From Paenibacillus sp. FSL A5-0031 (GTDB lineage Bacteria; Bacillota; Bacilli; Paenibacillales; Paenibacillaceae): DNA of 64,000 nucleotides. Position 1 is the stretch's first letter; each line of letters begins with the position of its first letter. The notes beneath the pieces were generated by a model. It was given only the letters and a program-made list of their open reading frames with translations. It ran no database searches and had not been told where the DNA came from. Shown here in pieces: positions 36,037 through 45,107 of the stretch. The stretch lies in assembly GCF_001956295.1 (NCBI RefSeq), contig NZ_MRTD01000003.1, positions 1 through 64,000 on the forward strand, read 5' to 3'. The position numbers and the translations under genes were made by a program.

Positions 36037-36621
36037 ATGTCGGAAAAACATAATACAAGGCATGCCATACTTGATACGGCAGCTAGGCTTTTTTTTACGC
36101 AGGGCTATCATGCGACGGGATTAAGCCAAATTATTAAAGAAAGTGATTGTCCGAAGGGATCTCTTTATTATTATTTCCCAAACGGCAAAGAAGAGCTTGC
36201 GCTGGAATGCATTAACTGCACGAAGGAGCTTGTGATTGAGAAATGGAGAAAGAAATTTGCTAATTACGAGGACCCTGCTGAAGCCGTTCAGGCTTTTGTA
36301 TTTGATATGGCTGATGATGCAGAGAAGTTTGATTATAAGGGTTATATGCCGTTTAGCTTCTGGATGGCAGTCGAAACCTCATCGATTAGCGAAACGCTGA
36401 GAGCAGCTGGACAAGGTGTATTTGCAGCATGGCAGAACGTGATTTCCGATAGACTGGTTCAGCTTGGAATGGAAGACACTAGAGCAGTTGAGGTTGGCGT
36501 CGTCACCGTTTCCTTATTGGAAGGTGCGCTCATTCTAACGCTGACGAATCGGGACAAGCAGCCGTTGTTATCCGCAGCGAAATGTTTGCCGTATATCATT
36601 AATAAATGTCCTTCTCTATGA
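36037..36621 (+). CDS. TetR-family repressor, LmrA/YxaF type
   Basis: 194 residues. N-terminal HTH (ILDTAARLFFTQGYHATGLS, GSLYYYFPNGKEEL) and the C-terminal ligand domain of the LmrA/YxaF subfamily. The immediate downstream gene encodes an EmrB/QacA-class exporter, reproducing the lmrA-lmrB arrangement. It most likely represses its own operon until a drug or flavonoid-like ligand binds. Confidence 0.9.
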   Translation: MSEKHNTRHAILDTAARLFFTQGYHATGLSQIIKESDCPKGSLYYYFPNGKEELALECINCTKELVIEKWRKKFANYEDPAEAVQAFVFDMADDAEKFDYKGYMPFSFWMAVETSSISETLRAAGQGVFAAWQNVISDRLVQLGMEDTRAVEVGVVTVSLLEGALILTLTNRDKQPLLSAAKCLPYIINKCPSL

Positions 36622-36666
36622 GAAGTCATGAATAAATGCTAGATAGATAATAGGAGAGTGGAAGGC

Positions 36667-38121
36667 TTGCAAGCAACAATGACAGAATCGCAACAAAATA
36701 CGGGGCAAAAATATAAAGTAATCCCCATTATGATTTCATTATTATTAAGCGGCTTTATCGGAATGTTTAGTGAAACGGCATTAAATGTAGCACTAAGCGA
36801 TTTAATTCGCGTCTTTGATATTACGGCGCCAACGGTACAGTGGCTTACAACGGGATACTTGCTGACGCTGGGCATATTGGTTCCCGTATCGGGACTGCTG
36901 CTCCAATGGTTCTCGACAAGGCAGCTTTTCATAGCTGCACTCAGTTTCTCCGTACTAGGTACATTGGTAGCGGCGCTCGCACCAAGCTTTGAAGTTCTTA
37001 TGGCTGCGCGTGTTATCCAAGCAGTCGGAACGGCGCTTTTGCTGCCGCTTATGTTTAACACGATCCTCATTATTTTCCCGGCTGAGAAGCGGGGAGCGGC
37101 AATGGGTGTAATTGGGCTTGTTATTATGGTTGCGCCTGCTGTAGGCCCGACGATTGCAGGACTTTTGATTGAAAACTTAAGCTGGCACTGGATTTTCTGG
37201 TTGTCGCTTCCGTTCCTAGTCATTGCACTATTATTTGGGATTATGTATATGCAAAATGTTTCTACCATAACAAAACCGAAAATTGATATTTTTTCTCTCG
37301 TATTCTCAACGCTGGGTTTCGGCGGCATCGTGTTTGCCTTTAGCAGCGCGGGTGAAGGTGAAGGCGGCTGGGGCAGTACAAAAGTGATTGCGACCATGAT
37401 CGTTGGTATTTTGTCCCTTGCGATTTTCGCTGTTCGTCAATTGACGATGAAGCAGCCGATGATGAACTTACGGGCGTTTAAGCATCCGATGTTTGTTGTA
37501 GGAACATTAATGGTATTTATTTGTATGATGGTTATTTTATCTTCTATGCTCGTTCTGCCTATGTATTTGATCAGTGGACTTGGTCTTAGCGCACTGACAG
37601 CTGGCCTCATTATGCTGCCAGGCGGTCTAATTAACGGAATTATGTCTCCCATTATGGGCAGCCTGTTCGATAAGTTTGGTCCTAAGTGGCTCGTTATTCC
37701 AGGTCTTGTCATCGTTGCCGCTGCGCTATGGTTCTTCTCAGGCATAACGACAGCATCAACCATTACGTTAATTATTGTCCTTCATTCATGCTTGATGATC
37801 GGTATTTCGATGGTATGGATGCCTGCACAAACAAACGGGCTCAACCAGCTGCCACGCGAGTTGTACCCGGATGGTACGGCGATTATGAATACACTGCAGC
37901 AGGTCGCTGGCGCTATCGGTACCGCAGTTGCAGTAAGTATTATGACCGCAGGAATGACAGGCTTTATGAAGGATGTAGCAGATCCTACAGATCCGGCAAA
38001 TGCTCCGCTTGCTTTGACGGCGGGTATTCAGAACGCATTTATTTTCGCTATGATTGTTGCCATTATCGGTCTGATCGTTGCTTTCTTCATTAAACGGGTT
38101 CATGTGAGCAAACAGAAATAA
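36667..38121 (+). CDS. MFS drug exporter, DHA2 family (LmrB/EmrB-like)
   Basis: 484 residues with 14 predicted transmembrane helices. Motif C region VAPAVGPTIAGLL and motif A-like region (QWFSTRQLF) are visible, and it opens with IPIMISLLLSGFIGMFSETA. TTG 36667 is preferred because GGAGAG lies 8 bp upstream; GTG 36658 overlaps that site and ATG 36679 is farther away. It exports drugs by proton antiport; LmrB of B. subtilis confers lincomycin and puromycin resistance when derepressed. Operon with the TetR gene 45 bp upstream. Confidence 0.9.
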   Translation: MQATMTESQQNTGQKYKVIPIMISLLLSGFIGMFSETALNVALSDLIRVFDITAPTVQWLTTGYLLTLGILVPVSGLLLQWFSTRQLFIAALSFSVLGTLVAALAPSFEVLMAARVIQAVGTALLLPLMFNTILIIFPAEKRGAAMGVIGLVIMVAPAVGPTIAGLLIENLSWHWIFWLSLPFLVIALLFGIMYMQNVSTITKPKIDIFSLVFSTLGFGGIVFAFSSAGEGEGGWGSTKVIATMIVGILSLAIFAVRQLTMKQPMMNLRAFKHPMFVVGTLMVFICMMVILSSMLVLPMYLISGLGLSALTAGLIMLPGGLINGIMSPIMGSLFDKFGPKWLVIPGLVIVAAALWFFSGITTASTITLIIVLHSCLMIGISMVWMPAQTNGLNQLPRELYPDGTAIMNTLQQVAGAIGTAVAVSIMTAGMTGFMKDVADPTDPANAPLALTAGIQNAFIFAMIVAIIGLIVAFFIKRVHVSKQK

Positions 38122-38135
38122 TAGATTTGAATACT

Positions 38136-38172
38136 AGAGACAGTCTATGGGAACATGGGCTGTCTCTTTTTT
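38136..38172 (+). terminator. terminator after the exporter gene
   Basis: AGAGACAG (38136-38143) pairs with CTGTCTCT (38160-38167); T run follows. Confidence 0.8.
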
Positions 38173-38265
38173 AATAGAATGATTGACGGTGAGAACAATT
38201 ATCAATTACAATGATTGAAAATATGCTGCAGAGAAGCATTTGCATTACTAAAGGCGGGTCAATCC

Positions 38266-38943
38266 ATGAAAAAGATTTTACTTATTGAGGACGAAAGAAA
38301 TTTAGCGCGTTTTATTGAGCTTGAGCTGCGTCATGAATCGTTTGAGACAGTTGTTTCTTATGATGGCAATAGTGGATTGGAGCGCGCCTTGCGAGAAGAG
38401 TGGGATGTTATTTTATTGGATCTTATGCTGCCTGGTATGGACGGACTAGAGGTTTGCAGGCGTATTCGTGAATCAAAAGCAACACCTATTCTTATGCTGA
38501 CAGCGAGAGACAGCGTTACGGACCGAGTATCTGGCCTTGATAGCGGTGCGGACGATTATATCCCGAAACCGTTTGCGATTGAAGAGCTGCTTGCACGTCT
38601 ACGCGTTGTATTTAGGAGACAGGATATGCTTGCATCAGATCAGCGTTCCATTTTGTCTTCAGGTGAGTTAAGTGTTGATTTAGACGCTAGAATCGTTAGC
38701 AGAGGCGAACTAATCATAGAGTTGACTAAGCGGGAATATGGATTGCTGCTTGCTTTCATGCAAAATCCGAATCGTGTGTTCTCACGCGAAACGCTGCTTG
38801 ATACCGTATGGGGTTACGATGCGGCTGTCGATACGAATGTTGTTGATGTATATGTGAGATATTTGCGCAATAAGATTGATGTCCCTGGAGGAACGAGCTG
38901 CATTCAGACGCTGCGCGGTATTGGGTATGTGATGAAAAAATGA
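38266..38943 (+). CDS. OmpR-family response regulator
   Basis: 225 residues from ATG 38266; the in-frame extension upstream has no ribosome site. Receiver with Asp52 (VILLDLMLPGMDG) and Lys in YIPKPF, followed by the winged HTH (LTKREYGLLLAFMQNPNRVF, VDVYVRYLRNKID). Overlaps the kinase gene by 4 bp. Resembles ArlR/YkoG-type regulators. Confidence 0.92.
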   Translation: MKKILLIEDERNLARFIELELRHESFETVVSYDGNSGLERALREEWDVILLDLMLPGMDGLEVCRRIRESKATPILMLTARDSVTDRVSGLDSGADDYIPKPFAIEELLARLRVVFRRQDMLASDQRSILSSGELSVDLDARIVSRGELIIELTKREYGLLLAFMQNPNRVFSRETLLDTVWGYDAAVDTNVVDVYVRYLRNKIDVPGGTSCIQTLRGIGYVMKK

Positions 38944-40355
38944 ATAATTCGCGCGTAAGTTTCTCACGCATACCGATCAAGTGGAAGCTGACATTATGGT
39001 CGGCGCTGCTGCTATTTCTGCTATTTGCTGCTTATAACGCTGTTCAATATATGTTTGTAGAGAAGTGGATGAAGAAACAAGCAGAGACGACTACACAGGA
39101 AGATATGCGGGAAGTATTAAACTATTTGCTGGAAAAGGAGTTCACTTTCGACGAATCGGAACTGAGCTCGATCAGAGGTTTTCTTGAGAAAGTAAATGGT
39201 AAAAATCAGCTGATTCGCGTGCTTGATGAAGATGGAGCACCGATCATAATTGTCTCTGATAATCTAACAGAGCAGTGGTTAAATGCTTATCCTTCTTCGA
39301 GTTTAGCTGACAAAGGGTCGTGGTTTCTTGACCAAAACCTGCTGCTTATGCGCAGCCCTTTAACGATCTTCTCGTTTAACGGAACAATCGAAATTGTGAA
39401 AAACATTGAGGATTTTGAGAAGCTTAGTTCAGCTTTTTTTCGAATTATGTTAATTTGCTGTGTCGGTGCCATTGTTATTAGCGGCATCGGCGGAGGATTG
39501 CTGGCTCGTCAGCTGCTTAAGCCGCTTCAAGCGATGAATGTTGCCATGACCGGCGTAAAGCAGAAGGGCTTACAAGAAAGGGTTCAGCTAAACGAAAATA
39601 AAAATGATGAAATTGCAACGCTCATGAAGCTGTTTAATGAAATGATGGATCAGCTTGAGCGCTCGTTCGGGCAACAGAAACAATTTGTAGAGGATGCTTC
39701 TCATGAATTAAGAACGCCAATCGCCATTATTGAAGGTCATCTCGCACTGCTGCAGCGCTGGGGAAAGGATGACCCTGCAGTTCTGGAAGAGTCTTTGCAA
39801 GCTTCGTCGCAGGAAATTGCTCGACTGAAAGGACTTGTACAGGAGCTGCTCGCATTGTCACGTGCGGAGAAAGAGCCGACTTACGGAGATGAGATGAGCA
39901 GCCATTCGAAGCAGAAGATGGAACAGCTTATTAGAAATATAGAGGTGCTTCATCCGGAGTTCACTTTTCAAGCTGATTTGAGTCTTTTGTCAGACGTAGA
40001 TCTATTTGTGTCTGAGCAGCATCTGGAGCAAATTATGCTCATCTTACTCGATAATGCAGTCAACTATTCGGGAGAAAGCCGAAAAATAGAGTTATGCTGC
40101 TTGCTAGGGGAAACGGATGTTGTCATACAAGTCACGGATTTTGGCGTAGGCATATCCGATCAGGATTTACCGCTCGTTATGAATCGTTTTTACCGGGCAG
40201 ACCGTTCGAGGAGCGGCACAAGCGGCGGTCATGGACTCGGGCTGTCGATTGCGAACCGTTTGGTGCAACGATATGACGGTAGTTTGCTTATTGAAAGTAA
40301 ACTTCATCAAGGTACAACCGTTTCAGCTATTTTTAAACGAGCTGCCCGAAAATGA
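38940..40355 (+). CDS. sensor histidine kinase, ArlS/YkoH-like
   Basis: 471 residues. Two transmembrane helices (about 15-38 and 165-187) enclose an extracytoplasmic sensor domain; HAMP follows. HisKA box FVEDASHELRTPIAIIEGH with phospho-acceptor His255; ATPase N box LDNAVNYS, G1 DFGVGI and G2 GGHGLGLSI. Forms a two-component system with the regulator encoded immediately upstream. The next operon is iron transport with its own Fur box, so a link to iron is not shown. Confidence 0.92.
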   Translation: MNNSRVSFSRIPIKWKLTLWSALLLFLLFAAYNAVQYMFVEKWMKKQAETTTQEDMREVLNYLLEKEFTFDESELSSIRGFLEKVNGKNQLIRVLDEDGAPIIIVSDNLTEQWLNAYPSSSLADKGSWFLDQNLLLMRSPLTIFSFNGTIEIVKNIEDFEKLSSAFFRIMLICCVGAIVISGIGGGLLARQLLKPLQAMNVAMTGVKQKGLQERVQLNENKNDEIATLMKLFNEMMDQLERSFGQQKQFVEDASHELRTPIAIIEGHLALLQRWGKDDPAVLEESLQASSQEIARLKGLVQELLALSRAEKEPTYGDEMSSHSKQKMEQLIRNIEVLHPEFTFQADLSLLSDVDLFVSEQHLEQIMLILLDNAVNYSGESRKIELCCLLGETDVVIQVTDFGVGISDQDLPLVMNRFYRADRSRSGTSGGHGLGLSIANRLVQRYDGSLLIESKLHQGTTVSAIFKRAARK

Positions 40356-40376
40356 ATGTCGGGTAGCTTTTTTTTA
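40340..40376 (+). terminator. terminator overlapping the kinase stop codon
   Basis: AGCTGCCCGA (40340-40349) pairs with TCGGGTAGCT (40359-40368), followed by eight T. The left arm is inside the coding end of the kinase gene. Confidence 0.85.
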
Positions 40377-40430
40377 TTTTCACAGCATTTTCTCATTTTA
40401 GTCGGTTACAATAGGAACTGTTGAGTTGGT

Positions 40431-40449
40431 GGTAATGATTTTCATTATC
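40431..40449 (+). promoter_or_regulatory. Fur box
   Basis: GGTAATGATTTTCATTATC matches 17 of 19 positions of the Fur consensus GATAATGATWATCATTATC. It lies 34 bp before the start of the iron-binding protein gene and downstream of a TACAAT -10 (40407-40412). Repression under iron sufficiency is expected. Confidence 0.85.
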
Positions 40450-40482
40450 AAATTAAAAGAGAGAATGAGAGGTATGACCAAG

Positions 40483-41622
40483 ATGAAAAAGGATTATATC
40501 GTAAGTGTCGTATTGTTAACGATGCTGACAGTGCTCGTATTAGCAGGTTGTGGAGCGAATAATGCAGGAAACGATAAGACGAATGCTTCTTCGCCATCGC
40601 CAGAGGCGAGCCCAGCAACGACTGAAGCGGCTGGTGGAAGTAATGATACGAGTAAGAATAACGGCAAAGAGCAAGTCGTAAACGTGTTTACCGCAAGACA
40701 TTACGATGTTGACAGCCAGTTGTTTGATGCCTTTACGAAAGAAACAGGCATTAAAGTCAATGAAATTAAAGGTACGGCAGAAGAGCTCGTTGAACGTTTG
40801 AAGCGAGAAGGAGAAAGCTCAGAAGCAGATCTGTTCATTACAGTAGATGGCGGCGTTCTAAATTATGCGAAGCAAAATGATGTGCTTCAGCCGATTCAAT
40901 CCACAACGGTTGATAGCAATGTACCCGCAGAGCTGCGGGATAACGAGAACAATTGGGTTGGTATTGCAACCCGTGCACGAGTTATCGTTTATGCCAAAGA
41001 TCGTGTAAAGCCGGAGCAGCTATCCACCTATGAAGATCTTGCAAGTGCTGCATGGAAAGGGAAAGTATTGGCGCGCTCGTCTGCCAGCCTTTACAATCAG
41101 TCGCTGCTTGCTTCATTCATCGAACTAAATGGAGAGCAAAAAGCTGAAGAATGGGCGAAGGGGATTGTAGCAAACTTTGCTCGTGATCCTGAAGGCGGAG
41201 ATCGCGACCAAGCGAAAGCGGTCGTTGCTGGTCTAGGTGATGTTGCGATTATGAATACTTATTACGTTGGGCAAATGTTGAATTCGAAGGATGCGGAAGA
41301 GGTTAAGGTTGCTGAGAAAATTGGCGTATTCTTCCCGAACCAAGAAACGACAGGCACACATCTTAACATCAGCGGCGTAGGCCTTACTAAGCACGCTAAG
41401 AATAAAGATAACGCTGTTAAACTGATCGAATTCATGACAGGCAAGGATGGGCAAACGCTGTTAACGCAAGGAAGCTTCGAATTTCCTGTAAATGCTGCTG
41501 CAGAAAAGCCTGAGTTGTTAAAGGGCTGGGGTGACTTTAAAACACAGAAGCTGGATTTCTCCAAGCTGGGCGATCATAACAAAAAAGCAGTCGAGCTTCT
41601 GGCTAAGGTAGGCTGGAAATAA
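40483..41622 (+). CDS. Fe(III) ABC transporter substrate-binding lipoprotein
   Basis: 379 residues from ATG 40483, with GAGAGG 10 bp upstream. Lipobox LVLAGC (Cys23) and a Ser/Pro/Thr-rich linker precede a ferric-binding-protein domain of the FbpA/FutA type (VVNVFTARHYDVDSQLFDAF, LERLKREGESSEADLFITVDGG, NTYYVGQML with the metal-ligand Tyr pair). Fur box upstream and a permease and ATPase downstream complete the system. Confidence 0.92.
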   Translation: MKKDYIVSVVLLTMLTVLVLAGCGANNAGNDKTNASSPSPEASPATTEAAGGSNDTSKNNGKEQVVNVFTARHYDVDSQLFDAFTKETGIKVNEIKGTAEELVERLKREGESSEADLFITVDGGVLNYAKQNDVLQPIQSTTVDSNVPAELRDNENNWVGIATRARVIVYAKDRVKPEQLSTYEDLASAAWKGKVLARSSASLYNQSLLASFIELNGEQKAEEWAKGIVANFARDPEGGDRDQAKAVVAGLGDVAIMNTYYVGQMLNSKDAEEVKVAEKIGVFFPNQETTGTHLNISGVGLTKHAKNKDNAVKLIEFMTGKDGQTLLTQGSFEFPVNAAAEKPELLKGWGDFKTQKLDFSKLGDHNKKAVELLAKVGWK

Positions 41623-41624
41623 TA

Positions 41625-43280
41625 ATGATGGCTTCCATCTCTTTGCGAAATTTAAAGAGAATATTGAACGGCTGGGTTATATTGAGCGTAATAGGGGCCA
41701 TCATGGCCCTTATTCCGTCTCTTTATATTTTTTTCGGTTTGTTTGACAAACCGAATGAAAACTGGAAGCAAATCAAAGAGTATATGCTGTTTGATTCTGT
41801 CGTTCAATCTTTCTATCTTGTAGTAGGATCGGTGTTTTTCTCCGTCGTCATCGGCGTGTCGCTTGCATGGCTTGTTGCAGCCTATGATTTCCCGATGCGG
41901 AAGTTTTTTCACTTTGCATTTTTGCTGCCACTGGCTATTCCTCCATATATTGCAGCTTATACTTACGGTTCTATGCTGAGCTATACGGGCAGCATACAAG
42001 TTTTTATGCGAAATACGCTCGGCGTAACCCCTAACCAAGCTTATTTTGATATATTGTCCATGAAAGGCGCTATTTTCATATTTTCAATGTTTTTATTTCC
42101 TTACATTTATTTGATGACCAAAACCTTTATGGAGAAGCAAAGCGCAGCTTTCATAGAAAACGCAAGATTGCTCGGCAAAGGGCAGCTTCATATTTTTTTT
42201 CGAATCGTATTGCCTTTGTCGCAGGCTGCAATTATCGGCGGAGCCAGCCTCGTCGCATTTGAGGTACTGAATGATTTTGGAGTAACCAAACATTTTGGCA
42301 TTGCTTCGTTTACTGCAACAATTTTCAAAACATGGTTTGGTATGTATGACGTTGATTCTGCCCTGAGATTATCTGCACTCCTAATGAGCGCTATTATTGG
42401 TTTGTTTATTATGGAGAGACTGCTTCGCAGGCGAAAAATGTATCATTCCGCGACAAGCAAGCTCAATCCGCTTAAACGAAGGAAGTTATCCTATTTAGGA
42501 TCAGCTGCTGCTATTTTTGTGAGCACGGTTATATTTGCCCTTTCGTTCGCTATTCCAGTAATTCAGCTCCTCGTTTGGGCGACATGGACATATCAAGATG
42601 TTTTGAACAGCAAATTTACGCAGCTCGTCTCCAACACGCTTTTGGTTTCCATTGTTGCGATTACCGTGTTGATGGTGCTTGCTGTTATTGCCGCCAATGT
42701 AAGCCGCAGCCTGAATCGGTCGCTTTTGTCGCTTGCAGCAACGAAGCTAATTTTAATGGGCTACTCTATCCCGGGTGCTGTTTTGTCCATTGGCGTGCTT
42801 GCTTTGTTTATTTCCCTAGACCATCAATTAAGCGGCGTCTATTCATGGTTAGGCTTTGGATCGAGCAAGCTCGTGCTCAGCATGTCGCTCGTGATGCTTA
42901 TTTTCGCCTATGTAATCCGCTTCCTTGGTGTAGGATTTAATGCGGTGGAAGCGGGATTTGATAAAATAGGCAATCGTTATTCTGAAGCTTCCAGAACGCT
43001 CGGCAAAGGAATGACTGCGACTTTCTTCAAAGTGGATTTACCTTTAATAAAAGGCTCCATATTAGCAGGCTTCCTGCTTACCTTTATGGAAATGATGAAG
43101 GAGCTGCCGCTGACGCTGCTGCTGCGCCCGTTTAATTTTGAGACGCTAGCGACAAAAGCCTATCAATATGCAAGCGATGAGCAAATTCATCAAGCTTCGG
43201 TACCGTCTTTATTCATAATCACGGTGGGCATGGCAACTGTTTTTGTTTATCATTGGTTGGGAGAGAAGAAATCCAGATGA
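41625..43280 (+). CDS. Fe(III) ABC transporter permease, two fused permease domains
   Basis: 551 residues with about twelve transmembrane helices, that is two six-helix permease units in tandem as in FbpB. Two EAA-type loops are visible: FIENARLLGKGQLHIFFRIV and YSEASRTLGKGMTATFFKVD. Starts two bases after the binding-protein stop, so translation is coupled. Its stop overlaps the ATPase start as ATGA. Confidence 0.92.
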   Translation: MMASISLRNLKRILNGWVILSVIGAIMALIPSLYIFFGLFDKPNENWKQIKEYMLFDSVVQSFYLVVGSVFFSVVIGVSLAWLVAAYDFPMRKFFHFAFLLPLAIPPYIAAYTYGSMLSYTGSIQVFMRNTLGVTPNQAYFDILSMKGAIFIFSMFLFPYIYLMTKTFMEKQSAAFIENARLLGKGQLHIFFRIVLPLSQAAIIGGASLVAFEVLNDFGVTKHFGIASFTATIFKTWFGMYDVDSALRLSALLMSAIIGLFIMERLLRRRKMYHSATSKLNPLKRRKLSYLGSAAAIFVSTVIFALSFAIPVIQLLVWATWTYQDVLNSKFTQLVSNTLLVSIVAITVLMVLAVIAANVSRSLNRSLLSLAATKLILMGYSIPGAVLSIGVLALFISLDHQLSGVYSWLGFGSSKLVLSMSLVMLIFAYVIRFLGVGFNAVEAGFDKIGNRYSEASRTLGKGMTATFFKVDLPLIKGSILAGFLLTFMEMMKELPLTLLLRPFNFETLATKAYQYASDEQIHQASVPSLFIITVGMATVFVYHWLGEKKSR

Positions 43281-43942
43281 ACTTTTTTGAGCTGACTAAC
43301 GTTTCTTTTAGCTATGATAATGGGAAAAAGAGTGTATTAGAAAATTTTACGATGCAAATGCAGAAGGGTGAAGTGGTTGGAGTGCTTGGTCACAGCGGTT
43401 GCGGGAAAAGCACGCTGCTGCGGATTATAGCCGGGCTTGAGATTCCTGCCTCGGGACGTATTGCCGCTGGCGGCAGGGTTTTAGTGGATGATCAGCAGTT
43501 TATTCAGCCTGAGCAGCGCGGCATAGGCATGGTGTTTCAGGATTATGCGTTGTTTCCTCATCTGACTGTCGGTCAAAATATATTATTTGGTTTACATCGA
43601 TTATCGAGAAAAGATAGATTCATACGGCTGGATGAAATGCTGGAGCTGATACAGTTAAATGATTTCGTTAAGCGTTATCCGCATGAGCTTAGCGGCGGTC
43701 AGCAGCAGCGTGTTGCTTTTGCTCGTGCGCTTGCCCCGTCTCCCTTGATGCTGTTGATGGATGAGCCATTTAGCAGTTTGGATGCACACTTAAAGCAAAG
43801 CATTCGGGAGGAGCTGAAGCGATTGCTTCACAAAGCCCAAATTACTTGTATGTTCGTCACCCATGATCAAGAGGATGCAGCTGCTATTTGCGATCGAATC
43901 ATTCAAATCCCATATAGACAAACCCCAGCAATCCCGATATGA
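43277..43942 (+). CDS. Fe(III) ABC transporter ATPase, short form
   Basis: 221 residues from ATG 43277 (GGGAGAG upstream). Walker A GHSGCGKST, Q loop MVFQDYALFPH, signature LSGGQQQRVAFARAL, Walker B LMLLMDEPFSSLD and H-loop FVTHDQEDA are intact. It ends about 15 residues after the H loop and lacks the C-terminal TOBE/regulatory domain that FbpC and other CUT-type ATPases carry (about 340 residues). Catalytically it should work. Confidence 0.9.
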   Translation: MNFFELTNVSFSYDNGKKSVLENFTMQMQKGEVVGVLGHSGCGKSTLLRIIAGLEIPASGRIAAGGRVLVDDQQFIQPEQRGIGMVFQDYALFPHLTVGQNILFGLHRLSRKDRFIRLDEMLELIQLNDFVKRYPHELSGGQQQRVAFARALAPSPLMLLMDEPFSSLDAHLKQSIREELKRLLHKAQITCMFVTHDQEDAAAICDRIIQIPYRQTPAIPI

Positions 43943-43970
43943 TTGATTAAATAATCGCATAATTGAATAG

Positions 43971-44144
43971 AGAAGGTGCAAACAAAACCATGCTTTTGTT
44001 TGCTTAATAGGGAAGTCCGGTTCAATGCCGGCGCGGTCCCGCCACTGTATGTGAAGAGTGATTCTCTGCAAATGCCACTGTCCAATTCAAGGATGGGAAG
44101 GTGTGAGAATCGCGTTGACGCACGAGCCAGGAAACCTGCCTTTT
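43971..44144 (+). ncRNA. cobalamin (adenosylcobalamin-type) riboswitch
   Basis: Contains the conserved core AATAGGGAA (about 43995) and CGCGGTCCCGCCACTGT (44032-44048), the second core ATGCCACTG with GGGAAGG, and the B12 box GAGCCAGGAAACCTGCC (44124-44140). AGAAGG (43971-43976) can pair with CCTTTT (44139-44144) to close the outer P1 stem. It is followed by a terminator at 44255 and then by the DUF4430-ECF operon, so it should switch that operon off when cobalamin is bound. It begins only 28 bp after the iron ATPase gene. Confidence 0.93.
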
Positions 44145-44254
44145 TTATTTTGTTTCTCATTCTTCGGGGGTAAAGAATGTGGAGGCGTAATCGTTTTGCA
44201 GGACGCATCATATATTTTAGTTATATACGGTTGCTATTCTTACATTCGACATGC

Positions 44255-44286
44255 AGATCCCCTAATAGAAGGGGGTCTTTTTTTTA
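44255..44286 (+). terminator. riboswitch-controlled terminator
   Basis: Nine-base-pair stem AGATCCCCT / AGGGGGTCT (one G-T pair) with a 6-nt loop and an eight-T tail, in the leader between the cobalamin aptamer and the first gene. The position fits transcriptional attenuation; the antiterminator could not be worked out by eye. Confidence 0.8.
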
Positions 44287-44333
44287 TTGTTAAGGTTTGT
44301 GTGAATGAGACAAAAAGGAGTAGAAAAGAGACG

Positions 44334-45107
44334 ATGGCAAAGATCTGCAAGAAATGGTTACCAAGCTTAATGATCCTATGGCTGGTTATTGGTTTATTAG
44401 CTGGCTGTGCCAGTCCGGCACAGAGCGTTAATTCCAATACCAATCAAGTACAAACCAGCAACGAAGGACAAGTGGGGCAAGAAGCGGATAAAGCCGCTGA
44501 CGAGCAGCCAACGAGTACTTCAGCAGCAGAAACGGCAGAGGCAACGCAGATACCTAGCGAAGATAAAGATCAAGATAAAGCGAAGGCAACTGACAACGCT
44601 GGCGATAAGCAAGTTACGGCTTCCCCGAAGCCGAAGCAGACAAATGAGCCGAAATTGGATGATCCAAAAACGGAGCCTACAGCTTCTGCGAAACCAAACA
44701 AAACAGACAGTGTGGCTACTGCGAAGCCCGTCACGCCTGTTGCAACGCCGAATCCTGTGCAGACGGTTACGATTTCAATTGTCGCGGACAAAGATACGGG
44801 AACGGTGCTTGCACCAACAGCCGTAGAGTTCAAGAAGGATGATACCGTTCTAGATGTATTGAAGAAAATTACGAGAAAAAACAAAATACAAATGGAATAC
44901 AGAGGTGTTAAAGGCGGCGCTTATATCGAAGGCATCGATAATATCTACGAATTCGATTTGGGCGCGAAAAGCGGCTGGATGTACCGAGTAAACGGTGAGT
45001 TTCCTAACAAGGGCGCCGGGGTTTACAAGGTTAATGAAGGCGATGTTATTGAATGGTTGTATACGACTGATCTTGGCGAGGATATAGGAGCAAAATTCGA
45101 TGAATAG
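44334..45107 (+). CDS. DUF4430 lipoprotein, candidate cobalamin-binding surface protein
   Basis: 257 residues from ATG 44334; AAGGAG lies 13 bp upstream and AAAGAG nearer. Lipobox LLAGC (Cys at about 24). Residues about 30-145 are a low-complexity linker rich in Lys, Gln, Thr, Ala and Pro. The C-terminal ~110 residues are a DUF4430 domain (VLDVLKKITRKNKI, KSGWMYRVNGEFPNKGAGVY, DVIEWLYTTDLGEDIG), the fold shared with the C-terminal domain of transcobalamin/intrinsic factor. First gene after a cobalamin riboswitch and overlapping ecfT by 8 bp, so a role in capturing cobalamin outside the membrane is likely (inference). Confidence 0.87.
   Translation: MAKICKKWLPSLMILWLVIGLLAGCASPAQSVNSNTNQVQTSNEGQVGQEADKAADEQPTSTSAAETAEATQIPSEDKDQDKAKATDNAGDKQVTASPKPKQTNEPKLDDPKTEPTASAKPNKTDSVATAKPVTPVATPNPVQTVTISIVADKDTGTVLAPTAVEFKKDDTVLDVLKKITRKNKIQMEYRGVKGGAYIEGIDNIYEFDLGAKSGWMYRVNGEFPNKGAGVYKVNEGDVIEWLYTTDLGEDIGAKFDE

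Noticed and set aside
36639-37397. 252-codon minus-strand ORF
   Set aside because: It lies wholly antisense to the DHA2 exporter, has no recognisable domain and no ribosome site, and arises from the exporter's codon bias.
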